64,000 bases of DNA, taken from Astragalus membranaceus (Eukaryota; Streptophyta; Magnoliopsida; Fabales; Fabaceae). Positions 33,650-44,644 of the stretch are shown piece after piece. A program made the translations under genes and the position numbers. The notes below the pieces were generated by a model. The model worked only from the letters and a program-made list of their open reading frames with translations. It was not told the DNA's origin and did not search any database. How positions within the stretch are numbered: position 1 is the stretch's first letter; each line of letters starts with the position of its first letter. The stretch is taken from NCBI GenBank assembly GCA_039519185.1, contig CM076846.1, positions 155,916,406-155,980,405 on the forward strand, read 5' to 3'.

Positions 33650-36600
33650 ATGGCAATCTTAAGTGACCCCGATCAACCTCAACCAGAGAATCAGAATCCT
33701 CCAGCTTCAGGATCAGAGAATGGAAATGGAACAGGCCAAGGCCCCGAGGTGCAGAATCAGAACCTTTCAGCTCCTGGTAGCTCCAGTCAAGGTGATCCTG
33801 AGTTTAGAAATGAAATGAATGCCATGAAAGCACAGATGAACGAGATGATGAGACTCCTGTTGTCCTTGAAGAATGGAAATGACTTCCAAGCTGCTCAGTG
33901 GCCTCCTTATGGCCTTCCTTTGGGTTATAGTCCTCCAAATCAAGGGGCTAACCCAGGAGCTAGTCCCGGGGCGATGGCTGAGAATGTACAGCCAACGCCT
34001 GTCGGATCAGAAGGAATGACTGGTGAACCCCAAGTTCAGATCCCGCATTCAATTGTTATACCTCAGCCTACTCCTCAGAACCTCACTCCACAGCCAGCTG
34101 CCTTTCCGCAGACTCAAGGCTTTGTGTCCGGAAACTCCGTTTACCCTCAGGTTCAGCACTCAATGCCTCCACCTCCTTATGGTGTAAGTCATTCCCCTCA
34201 AGTCTATTCCGCTGAGCACCAACAGACCAAAGAGCAGTTCCAGATGTTAGAAGAAAGACTAAGAATGATTGAAGGCTTTGGCTCCAGGGCTGGGGAGGCC
34301 AGAGACTTGTGCCTCATTCCTAATGTGGTGTTGCCGCCAAAATTCAAGGTCCCCGATTTTGACAAGTACAGAGGTGCGACCTGCCCAAAGAGCCACTTGA
34401 CGATGTATTGTAGGAAGATGTCTACCTACTCCCGTGACGACAAATTACTAATCCATTGCTTCCAAGATAGCCTTGCTGGGGCATCTCTTAATTGGTATAT
34501 GAAGTTAGAGCCATCCCAAGTCCGCTGCTGGAAGGATTTAGCAGAGGCATTCCTCAAGCAATATCAATACAATACGGACATGGCACCAGACCGAACACAG
34601 CTGCAGAATATGAGCAAGAAGGACAATGAATCATTCAAGGAGTACTCCCAGCGATGGAGGGCTTTGGCCGCACAAGTCACACCTCCTCTTTTAGACAAGG
34701 AATTGGTTTCTATGTTCATGGAAACCTTGCCACCGCTATATTATGATCATCTGATCAGCAGTGCATCATCCAATTTCTCAGATATGGTGATTGTGGGAGA
34801 GAGATTGGAGAAAGGATTAAGAAGTGGAAAGATTGCACAGGGGTCCACAAGTAACATGAGCTCCCAAAAGAAGCCATTCTCCAGCTTTCCCAAAAAGAAA
34901 GAGGGGGAAACCAATACCATCACTATCAACCCACCATACCAGCCACCTAACATCCCAGTCCCCACTCCCACACAAACAGCTCATCCATTCCAAAACAACA
35001 ACCAAAGCAGCCACCAAAGAGCCTATCAAAACAGAACAACCTTTGACCCAATTCCCATGTCATACACAGACCTATTTAACTACCTCATCACCAATAAGCT
35101 CATCAACACAAGACCCATGAAACCTGTCCAACCACCTTACTTCAGAGGATACAACCCCAATAGTATCTGTTCTTTCCACGAAGGAGCAGTTGGGCATGTT
35201 GTGGAGGATTGCAAAGCCTTCAAGATAGTGGTGCAAGACTTGGTAGACAAAAAAGGCATAACTTTCAAGCAGGAGGATCCAAATATCGCGACTAACCCGT
35301 TGCCTGGCCATGGGAAGCATGCCATTAATGCAATCATGGATATGAAAGAGCAGTCCATAATCAGATCAGCAGAAGATATTCAGACTCCCCTAGAAGTCAT
35401 TCATGCAGAATTGTGCAAAAGCGGGATTATTGGAATGGGCTGTGTTCAGAAAGGAGTTTGTACTAATGTTAGCTGTGTGGGAGCATGTGAAGCATTCAAG
35501 GTGGTGTTACAGGACCTGATGGACCGCCACATCATCCAGGTGGGTATACAGGGGAGAGAGGAGGATGTTCTGACTTTCCAATCAGATGGGGGTAGAGATT
35601 CGAAGAAACCTATCGAGGTGCCATACAGTCGTAATTCGGCTGTGGCAAGACCAAAGACTATTGTGATCCCAGTTCCGGCTCCTAGCCAGAAGAACAATGA
35701 TGTCCCATGGAGCTACAGTGCACCAATTCCAGCTCCGAGATCTCGAGCTGCTCTTGACATCACCAATATTGCAGGAAGTAGTGGGGTAACTAGAAGTGGG
35801 CGTGTGTATGTTCCCCAAGCTCAGGAAGAGAATCCTTCTAAGGCAGCAGAAGAGAGGGTCCGAAAAGGAAAGAATGTAGAGCCGGAGCCTATGATAAATA
35901 GGAGGGTGTCAGACCCAGAGGTTGCTAAATTCTTGAGGATAATGCGGCAGAGTGACTACAAAGTGGTGGATCAGCTACACCACACCCCAGCCAAAATTTC
36001 CATCATGTCCCTACTATTAAACTCAGAAGCCCACCGTGACACCTTGGTTAAAGTACTAAATGAGGCCCATGTCGCCCAAGATATTACTGTTAATCAGTTG
36101 GATGGTATAGTTGGGAACATCGTTGCGTCTAATTACATTACTTTCACTGATGATGAACTCACCCCAGAGGGGAAGGGGCACAATAAGGCGTTGCATGTCT
36201 CAGTGAAGTGCGGTGAATATACACTCTCCAGGGTTCTCATTGACAATGGATCCTCATTGAATGTTATGCCCAGATCAACGATGAACAAGTTAGAGGTGGA
36301 TTGTTCCTACATGAAACCCAGTTCAACCCTGGTCAGAGCCTTTGATGGGTCTAAGAGAGAAGTCATAGGGGAAATGGAGTTCCCAATGCAAATAGGGCCT
36401 GAGGTGTTCTATGTGACTTTTCAAATTATGGACATTGAATCCTCATACAGCTGTCTCTTGGGGAGACCTTGGATCCATGCAGCAGGCGCTGTCCCTTCGA
36501 CACTTCACCAAAAACTCAAGTTTATAGTCGACGATAAGCTTGTAGTTGTCTGTGGGGAGGAGGAGTTCACAATCAGCAAACCTGTCCCCTCTCATTATAT

Positions 36601-37120
36601 TGAAGCTGCAGAGGAATCCCTCGAATTCGCCTTTCAATCCTTAGAAATTGCGAACGCTGTGTTCGTAAGTGAAGAATCCCCAGTACCTGTACCCAAGTGG
36701 TCCAATGCTGATATTATGGTGGCAAAAGTTATGCTGAAGAGTGGCTATCAGATTGGGAAGGGGCTAGGAAGATCTGAGCAAGGAATTCTGTCACCTGTGC
36801 ATCTGCGAGAATACAAGGACAGACGTGGGTTAGGTTATTGGCCCACTCCAACTGATAAGAGAAGAATGGTCGAGGAAAAGCGTGAGAAGAGATTGGCTAA
36901 GCTTCAGGGGAGAGAACCCCGGTTGATGATGGTTCCCATAGATGACCTCAAGCAAAATTTCAGGAGTGCTGGCATGCTGATCCCTAATCAGATAGCTGTC
37001 ATTGAGGAAGAGTTAGTTGAAGAAGGCGAGGATCGGGGCCTGGTTCGTCGCAGTGCTGCGGGAGAAGAAATTGGCAACTGGAAGATCGTTAATTTCCCTG
37101 TCATTTTCATTTCAAAGTAA
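33650..37120 (+). CDS. E3 gag-pro polyprotein
   Basis: ATG 33650 is chosen because it aligns with the E1 gag start; the frame is open from 33608 but without an earlier ATG. A Pro/Gln-rich N terminus (residues 1-200) precedes the gag capsid region (KFKVPDFDKYRG near 231; CWKDLAEAFLKQYQY; FKEYSQRWRALAAQ). A zinc-binding CSFHEGAVGHVVEDC lies near 506. The aspartic protease has LIDNGSSLNV (catalytic Asp 865) and a conserved CLLGRPWIH. A G-patch-like segment (GYQIGKGLGRSEQG...DRRGLGYW) follows at about 1030-1065. The frame is intact for about 1156 residues and ends at TAA 37118-37120, inside the putative intron. Gag would form the particle and the protease would process the polyprotein. Confidence 0.93.
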   Translation: MAILSDPDQPQPENQNPPASGSENGNGTGQGPEVQNQNLSAPGSSSQGDPEFRNEMNAMKAQMNEMMRLLLSLKNGNDFQAAQWPPYGLPLGYSPPNQGANPGASPGAMAENVQPTPVGSEGMTGEPQVQIPHSIVIPQPTPQNLTPQPAAFPQTQGFVSGNSVYPQVQHSMPPPPYGVSHSPQVYSAEHQQTKEQFQMLEERLRMIEGFGSRAGEARDLCLIPNVVLPPKFKVPDFDKYRGATCPKSHLTMYCRKMSTYSRDDKLLIHCFQDSLAGASLNWYMKLEPSQVRCWKDLAEAFLKQYQYNTDMAPDRTQLQNMSKKDNESFKEYSQRWRALAAQVTPPLLDKELVSMFMETLPPLYYDHLISSASSNFSDMVIVGERLEKGLRSGKIAQGSTSNMSSQKKPFSSFPKKKEGETNTITINPPYQPPNIPVPTPTQTAHPFQNNNQSSHQRAYQNRTTFDPIPMSYTDLFNYLITNKLINTRPMKPVQPPYFRGYNPNSICSFHEGAVGHVVEDCKAFKIVVQDLVDKKGITFKQEDPNIATNPLPGHGKHAINAIMDMKEQSIIRSAEDIQTPLEVIHAELCKSGIIGMGCVQKGVCTNVSCVGACEAFKVVLQDLMDRHIIQVGIQGREEDVLTFQSDGGRDSKKPIEVPYSRNSAVARPKTIVIPVPAPSQKNNDVPWSYSAPIPAPRSRAALDITNIAGSSGVTRSGRVYVPQAQEENPSKAAEERVRKGKNVEPEPMINRRVSDPEVAKFLRIMRQSDYKVVDQLHHTPAKISIMSLLLNSEAHRDTLVKVLNEAHVAQDITVNQLDGIVGNIVASNYITFTDDELTPEGKGHNKALHVSVKCGEYTLSRVLIDNGSSLNVMPRSTMNKLEVDCSYMKPSSTLVRAFDGSKREVIGEMEFPMQIGPEVFYVTFQIMDIESSYSCLLGRPWIHAAGAVPSTLHQKLKFIVDDKLVVVCGEEEFTISKPVPSHYIEAAEESLEFAFQSLEIANAVFVSEESPVPVPKWSNADIMVAKVMLKSGYQIGKGLGRSEQGILSPVHLREYKDRRGLGYWPTPTDKRRMVEEKREKRLAKLQGREPRLMMVPIDDLKQNFRSAGMLIPNQIAVIEEELVEEGEDRGLVRRSAAGEEIGNWKIVNFPVIFISK

Positions 37121-37320
37121 TGATCTTTGTAATGCAAATCCTTTGGCTCTGCCCAAGGCCTTAGGACCTTTTCATAAGGGCATGCATGTTTTTTTTATTA
37201 TCATCTATCAATGAAATGTAGTTTTGAATTCTCAAATGAATAAAAATAGCTTTTTTTCGCGTCTTCATTTTGTGTCTCTATTTTTGCTTGTTCATTGCTT
37301 TTCTATTCCCGCAAATGCAG
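37117..37320 (+). other. putative E3 intron between pro and RT (204 bp)
   Basis: The donor is TTCAAA/GTAATG at 37116/37117 and the acceptor ATGCAG/ATCT at 37320/37321. Removing the 204 bases takes out the gag-pro stop and joins protease to RT in the same frame (a Lys codon split 2+1). The E1 copy keeps both sites at almost the same spacing (203 bp). Ogre elements are known for an intron at this place, where splicing sets the ratio of Gag-Pro to Pol. Confidence 0.85.
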
Positions 37321-40300
37321 ATCTAAAATGAAAACCTCTGAAAATAATGATGCCAACGGTTCATATGTTAATTTTGATTACCCCGTTAATCAAGCCGAGG
37401 AGGATGCTGAGGATGACTGGGAAACGCCTCTAGAATTGATGAGAATGGTTGAGCAAGAAGAAAAGGTTATTCAGCCACATGGGGAAACTATTGAGATCAT
37501 CAATTTAGGCGCAGAGGGCAAAACGAAAGAAGTCAAGGTGGGCACTTCAATGAAAAAGAGTGAGCATGAGAAGTTGGTTCAACTCCTGCGTGATTACGTT
37601 GATGTCTTTGCATGGTCGTATGAGGATATGCCCGGGTTAGATACTGATATAGTGGTGCACAAGCTTCCAGTCAAGCCTGAGTGCCCTCTGGTTAAACAGA
37701 AGTTAAGGAGGATGAAGCCTGAGATGTCTTTAAAGATCAGAAATGAAGTGAAGAAACAGTTCGACGCTGGTTTCCTAGCCGTAGCCAAATATCCGCAGTG
37801 GGTTGCTAACATTGTGCCAGTGCCCAAAAAGGATGGAAAAGTTAGAATGTGTGTTGATTACAGAGATCTGAATCGTGCCAGTCCCAAAGACGATTTTCCC
37901 TTGCCACATATTGATGTCCTAGTAGACAGCACAGCACAGCATTCCCTTTTCTCCTTCATGGACGGGTATTCGGGGTATAATCAGATTAAAATGGCTCTTG
38001 AGGATATGGAGAAGACTACTTTCACAACTCTCTGGGGAACGTTCTGCTATCAGGTCATGCCGTTTGGGTTGAAGAATGCCGGCGCTACTTACCAAAGAGC
38101 TATGGTCACGTTGTTCCACGATATGATGCACAAAGAGATTGAGGTGTACGTGGACGATATGATCGCAAAGTCCAGAACAGATGAAGAGCACGTCGTTAAT
38201 TTGTGGAAGCTCTTTGAACGGTTGAGAAAGTTCAAGCTTAGGTTAAATCCGGCTAAATGCACCTTTGGGGTGAGATCAGGTAAACTATTGGGGTTTATTG
38301 TCAGTCAAAAGGGGATAGAGGTTGACCCAGATAAAGTGCGTGCAATTCTCGAGATGCCTACTCCTAAGACAGAAAAAGAAATTCGGGGTTTTCTCGGAAG
38401 ACTGAACTACATTTCCAGGTTTATCTTACAGTTAACTGCCACATGTGAGCCGATTTTCAAATTGCTGTGAAAGAATCAAGAGACTAAGTGGAATGATGAT
38501 TGCCAAGAAGCTTTCGAGAAGATTAAGAAATACCTGCAGAATCTGCCTATTTTAATGCCTCCGGTGCATGGCAGGCCGTTGATTCTGTATTTGACCGTGC
38601 TAGAAAATTCAATGGGTTGTGTGTTAGGACAACATGACGAAACTGGCAAGAAGGAGCACGCAATTTATTATTTGAGCAAGAAGTTCACCGACTGTGAGAC
38701 GGGGTATTCGTTACTAGAAAAGACTTGTTGTGCCTTGGCTTGGGCCGCTCATCGCTTGAGGCAGTACATGTTAAGTCACACCACTTGGTTGGTGTCAAAG
38801 ATGGATCCTATCAAGTATATCTTCGAGAAGCCTGCGCTTACAGGAAGAATTGCCAGATGGCAGATGCAGTTGTCAGAATATGATCTTCTTTATGTCACTC
38901 AAAAGGCCATCAAAGGTAGCGCGTTAGCTGAGTACCTGGCACATCAGCCTATTGAAGATTACCAGTCGATGCAGTGTGATTTCCCAGATGAGGACATCAT
39001 GGCTTTATTTGAAGAAGGAAGATCCCCAGAGAATGAAAGGTGGAAAGTAGTGTTCGACGGTGCTTCCAACAGTTATGGTCACGGGGCTGGGGCAGTGCTG
39101 GTGTCCCCTGACAATCGCTTCATGCCATTCACTACTAGACTGAGCTTCTATGTCACAAATAATATTGCGGAGTACAAGGCATGTATTCTGGGTATTCAGG
39201 CAGCTCTAGACTGGAAAGTCAAAAGATTAGATGTGTACGGAGACTCGGCCTTAGTTATCCATCAGGTGAACGGAGATTGGGAAGCCAGAGATCCCGAGTT
39301 GATACTGTACCGGGATTACATCCGAGAATTGGTTGAGCCCTTTGAAGAAATCACATTTCAACATCTTCCTCGTAGAGAGAATCAACTGGCTGATGCACTG
39401 GCCACTTTAGCTTCAATGTTTAATATCAACTGTGATAAGAACTTGACCCAGATCAGAATCCAGCATCGAGGTTTGCCGGCACACTCCTACTCCTGCGCAG
39501 CAATTGAGGATAATGAAGATGATAAGCCTTGGTATCATGACATCAAGCAGTATATCCTGAACAGAGAGTATCCTCCAGGGGCATCGGAAAATGATAAAAG
39601 AACACTTAGAAGGCTGTCAATGAATTTCTTCTTGAGTGGCGAGGTGCTCTACAAGAGGAATCATGATAAAGTACTCCTTAGGTGTGTGGCGAAGAAAGAG
39701 GCAGAAAGGATCATGAGTGAGGTGCATGAAGGCTCGTTCGGGACTCATTCCAACGGGCATACTATGGCAAGGAAGATATTAAGGGCTGGCTATTATTGGC
39801 TGCAGATGGAGTCAGATTGCTACAGTTTTGTAAGAAAGTGCCATAAATGCCAGATTTATGCCGATCATATACATGTACCACCGGCTTCATTAAATGTCTT
39901 GACTGCACCTTGGCCATTTTCAATGTGGGGCATGGATGTCATTGGTCCCATAGAGCCCAAGGCGTCAAACGGGCACCGCTTCATTCTAGTTGCAATTGAT
40001 TACTTCACCAAATGGGTTGAAGCTGCCTCATATTCCAGCATAACCAGTTCTGTGGTTGCCAAGTTTGTAAAAAAGGACCTGGTGTGTCGCTATGGTCTCC
40101 CGGATAAAATCATCACAGACAATGGTAGCAATCTAAACAGTAAGATGATGAAAGAATTGTGCGCAGAGTTTAAGATCAAACATCACAATTCTTCTCCCTA
40201 CCGTCCAAAGATGAATGGGGCAGTCGAAGCAGCCAATAAGAATATCAAGAGAATCGTGCAGAAGATGGTAGTAACCTATAAAGACTGGCACGAAATGCTT

Positions 40301-40744
40301 CCTTTTGCTTTGCACGGGTATCGCACCTCAGTACGCACTTCGACCGGGGCAACCCCCTTCTCTCTAGTCTATGGGTCAGAAGCAGTTCTTCCCGTTGAAG
40401 TTGAGATACCCTCTCTACGGGTGCTGATGGAAACCGAGTTGGAAGAAGCAGAATGGGTCCAGGCTCGTCGGGATCAGCTGAATCTCATTGAGGAGAAAAG
40501 AATTGCTGCCCAGTGTCATGGTCATTTGTATCAACAAAGGATGAAGACAGCCTTCGACAAGAAGGTTCGTCCTCGAGAATTCAGCGAAGGAGACCTTGTG
40601 CTCAAGAAGATCCTGCCTATCCAGAGTGACCCCCGTGGGAAATGGACTCCTCGCTATGATGGACCATATGTGGTAAAGAAAGCCTTTTCTGGAGGAGCAT
40701 TGATACTCACCAACATGGATGGTGAAGAACTCAAACCCAGTTAA
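37321..40744 (+). pseudogene. E3 pol: RT, RNase H, archaeal-type RNase H, integrase
   Basis: RT has KKDGKVRMCVDYRDLN, SFMDGYSGYNQI and YVDDM (codons from 38147). A TGA at 38468-38470 truncates it just after the RT domain; E1 has a Cys codon there, so one base change explains it. The same frame continues: RNase H (YYLSKKFTDCE), a second RNase H (VFDGASN Asp 39056-39058; NNIAEYKAC), integrase zinc region (THSNGHT...CHKCQ), catalytic Asp 39935, Asp 40118 and Glu 40226 (DD35E), then a C-terminal GDLVLKKI and GPYVVKKAF. The frame stops at TAA 40742-40744. A one-base insertion near 40735 hides the usual ...KKYYA tail, which ends at 40775. Confidence 0.93.
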
Positions 40745-40775
40745 TTCAGATTCACTCAAGAAATATTACGCCTGA

Positions 40776-42520
40776 GAAAAATAAAAGAAAAGAAGAGAAA
40801 GATGAGCCAAGCAAGAATTAGCTCGCTAGGTTGAAAACCCGAAAGGGCGGCCTAGGCAAAATTGAGCGACCCGGTGGATTGAAAACCCAAAAGGGCGATC
40901 CAGGCAAAAATTAGGGTCAGAAAAGTTGGACATGAAAAGAAAAGGGGCAAGCAGTGCTTCCAAAAGCTTGGATAAAAGGGTGATCAAGGCTGCAAGTATG
41001 AGCGGTTGGCATCAAACGCTCCAGAGACAAAGAATATTCATAAGATCTGCTGCGTCCATTCTCCTTTTTCTTTTTCTTAGTTTCAGGAAAATTTCCAATG
41101 TACCCTTTTCAGTCAGCGTGAAATTCTGCGCGTCTGACTCCCGTATGAATAAAAGTCCAAATTTTTCACTCTATCAGTTTGCTGTCTTATCATTGCTTTC
41201 TTTTCATTTCTGATTTTTTAAACTACGTTTTATGGTAGATGATAAATAAATCACGGAAATGTGCATAAGTCATAGCATTAAGATCATTGCGAAATTTTTG
41301 AAAATGACAACAAAAAAAGAGACGATCTTTCAGTCAAGTAAGCTCACAAAAATAAAATAAGAAGCGCTGATTGCATTGAAACAAGAGGACGAAGCTCGGC
41401 TCCTGAATAATTATCATAGATAATCATGGTGTCTCATAACGCAAGTCCCGTGAGTGGGTCGGATCAGCAAAGGAAAAGCCAAAAGAGCAAAGGAGCGCAA
41501 AAAAAAAAAGAAGAAGGTTGAAAAAGCAAAAGAGCAATAAACAAATAAAGTCATGCATTACATTCCCCAAGCATAAAATCATGCACTCATCATACATAGG
41601 AAATAATAATAATAATAAAGTAAAGAAAAGAGAAATTCAGACATTTGCATCACATTCATCATAAGAAAAAGAAAAGAAAATAGCAATCATGGCATTTGCA
41701 TTGCATGCGTTGGTGCATTTTCCAGCTACGGACAAGTGAGAGTGGATAAACACCGCAGTGTTAATGCTCGCCTTCAGATTCCAGAAAATGCTCCCCCAAG
41801 TTGGGAGTTCAAAAAAAAGAAAGAAAAGAAAAAGAGAGAAAAGAAAAAAAAAGAGAAAAGAAAATAGAGCGCTCAGGCGCGCATTGCGGATTGGAGCCCA
41901 GAAAGATCATCGCTCCCTTCTGCCCAGGTCTCACATCGTGTACGAGCAACGCGATGGACCGCAGCCCCATATGGGGTTCAGCGGAATAGTTGTATCAGCC
42001 TAAGATATAGTGGACGCCGTGCATTGATCTGTATATCAGTTCCGGAGCTGATAACGATCCCCCCGGTCGCTCGAAAGACCAGAGATTCTCAGGAAAAGCG
42101 TGCTCCTCAAAGCCACGCGCAAACTCGGATTCGTCAAGAGTTCGTTTAAGGATTACAGGTTTTAGGCAGCCTGGGCAATTTAACGCTTTCTGCACGCAAG
42201 TGCCCATTTTACATTTCTGTCTGCACGCAAGTGCCCATTTTACTTTTCTGTCTGCACGCAAGTGCCCATTTTACTTTTCTGTCTGCACGCAAGTGCCCAT
42301 TTTACCTTTTCTGTCTGCACGTCCGTGTTCATTTACTGTTTTCGCATCGACACGAAAGTTCGGGCTATCTACTCTGAAACAATTCAGTGTCTATCTTTCC
42401 AAAAAAAAAAAAAAATTCGGGTTTCCCCATGTGGACAAAATCGGTATAATCTCTGAATTCTTTATCTTCATTTTACCTTGGAATATGTTTCGGCCAATTC
42501 ATATTCCTCGTTAAAATTCA
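40776..42520 (+). other. E3 3' untranslated region
   Basis: About 1.75 kb without a convincing gene. Positions 40810-40920 hold repeats shared with E1 (gaaaacccgaaagggcggcc). An A-rich stretch lies at 41490-41870. A 31-bp tandem repeat lies at 42190-42330. Confidence 0.65.
42190..42330 (+). repeat. 31-bp tandem repeat, 4 copies plus remnant
   Basis: Units of ctgcacgcaagtgcccattt followed by tacttttctgt start at 42190, 42221, 42252 and 42283, with a degenerate fifth at about 42315. Confidence 0.88.
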
Positions 42521-42536
42521 GATAAAGAGGGGCAGC
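42521..42536 (+). other. E3 polypurine tract
   Basis: GATAAAGAGGGGCAGC directly precedes the 3' LTR and primes plus-strand DNA synthesis. Confidence 0.85.
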
Positions 42537-44639
42537 TGTCATACCCCAATTTTGTCCGGCTTAGGTCAAAACCCTAATTTTCCACACAAAAAATATATAA
42601 TAAATTATGCATTGCATTTTGGGTCCTAGAAACCATTCCAAAGTTTTTGAAATCATTTTTAGGGTTAGAATGCACTTTTTGGAAAATTAGGGTTTTTAGG
42701 GTCAAAAAGGGCATTTTGGTCATTTCCCACAAAAGGGTCTATAAAAATAATTTTTGCATGAAAATATTTTTCAATAAGCCTCATGCATAAAAATATTTTT
42801 TTTAGAAAGTATAAAATTGATTTTATCATGCATATAATGTATTCTTGATGAATAAGGAAGTTATCCATGTTTTTAGGAAGCACTCAATCGATTACATCAT
42901 ATCCTTCCTTCAAGCAAATAATCGATTATCTACTCTGAAAATCAAGGGGGATAATCGATTATCTACTTGAAAATCAAGGGGGATAATCGATTATCTACTC
43001 TGAAAATCAAAGGGGATAATCGATTATCTACTCTAAAACAATTCAGGAGCATAATCGATTATCCCATGTTTTCACTAAGGACCATAATCGATTATCACCT
43101 ATTTTGGAAAGTTTTTATGGTTTTGGAAAGTGCCTAATCGATTATCCAAGGCACCTAATCGATTATTGAATCTGAGATCCAAGGCACCTAATCGATTAGC
43201 ATACACCAAGTTATTTCCAACATAATCGATTATCATGTTTCCTAAAATAGATCAAATCTGATTTCCTATAAATAGGACGCTCATTTTTCATTTCAAAACA
43301 CACACATTTTCACGAGATCAGAGAAAAAAAACATTTTTCGAAATCTCTCACATTTTAGAGAAAAACTCTTCTACGCTTTATTTTTTTTGCTCTATTCGTT
43401 CCGTTGGTCCGTCAGAGTTGATCCTTCGCTAAGAGTTAGTTGGGGTTGCATTCTTCAAGTTGTAAGATCCGCCTTCATTAGAGGTATTTCTGTCTTTACA
43501 TTTGTCATTATTTAATTATTGTGATCCATGCCAAAACTGCCCTATGTGATTCTACTTAGTTTTAGTGTTTATTTACTTGTTCTTGTATAATATTGTCCAT
43601 TGTTGATGATGAATCATATGATTCCCACTTATGCCTAGTGCATCATGTTCTAAGTGGTGAAGATGGTCTCAGATGATTCAACCTCCCCCTTTCAAACCCT
43701 TTCAAAAACATTTTTCATTAGAACTACGTCGCTTTGATTCCCATTTGGGATACGTAGGAGCGAGTCACGTTCTCGTCAAGCGCAACGAATAAAAATCCTT
43801 TTCGCAACCATAAACAAATCATTTTCATAAAACAAATAAAAAGAATCATTTTCAAACCCATTGTTGCTAGTAGCTCATCAGAGCCTTTGTTCGTTTAGCT
43901 ATTAGTGGCAATGTCCTTTTCTCATAAGAATAATAAACGATGATCCATCATAACCTTTGTTAGTTTGATCATCGTGCGAATCAATCTCTTTCGAAAATCA
44001 CTTTCAAAAAAGATAATAAAAACGAGTTGTTATCAAATAGTCCATCAGAACCTTTGTTCGTTTGACTAGCGGTACAACTCTCTTTTGAGTATTTAGTAGT
44101 GATTCATCATAGCCTCTGCTAGTTTAATCATTCACTAATGCTCGTCCTATTTCAAAAACTCACCAAAAAAAGATAAAAAACAAAAACTTTTCAAAAAGAC
44201 AACCAAGAACTACGTAGCTTTGAATTCTCCATCGCACCGGGAGATACGTAGGAGCGGGCCATGTCCCGTCAAGCACTTTTTTCTAAAAACCTTTTTTTTT
44301 CCCCTTTCTCACCAAAAATAAAATTTTCATTAAGTTTTCCCATTCATCTTCAAACAAGAAATAAATAGGTAAATCTAGGTATTTTTCAAATCAAACGTTA
44401 AAACCACACATTTAATTAGAGGTTCCCTTTCGGTAGAAAGGACGCGTGAGGTGCTAACACCTTCCTCGCACGTAATCGACCCCCGAACCTATATCTCTAG
44501 TTTTCAAAAGACCATCCGCCTTGTGCAAAAGACCTTTTTTCAATGTTTTGGTCTTAAAATTAAAATATTGGTGGCGGCTCCAAATTTTTCCACGTTGTAC
44601 ATTGAGAAACCCCAACCGGGGATTTTTCGGGGTGCAACA
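42537..44639 (+). repeat. E3 3' LTR
   Basis: The 2103-bp partner of 28108-30212. It keeps the AATCGATT array, TATA box (43267-43274), stem-loop array (43860-44138) and small hairpin. Differences seen by eye are about seven substitutions and changes in A, T or C run lengths. Confidence 0.95.
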
Positions 44640-44644
44640 GTGTG

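Larger units (their letters stand above)
28108..44639 (+). mobile_element. E3: full-length Ogre-type Ty3/gypsy element, TSD GTGTG
   Basis: E3 has a 5' LTR at 28108-30212, tRNA-Arg-type primer site, ORF1, gag-pro, intron, RT-RH-aRH-INT, polypurine tract and 3' LTR at 42537-44639. GTGTG is duplicated at 28103-28107 and 44640-44644. LTRs differ at roughly seven positions plus a few homopolymer indels by eye (about 0.3%). An ORF1 ahead of gag and an intron before RT mark the Ogre group. Pea Ogre has longer LTRs (about 5 kb). Nonsense codons at 32230 and 38468 and a late frameshift near 40735 mean this copy is probably not autonomous. Confidence 0.95.
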
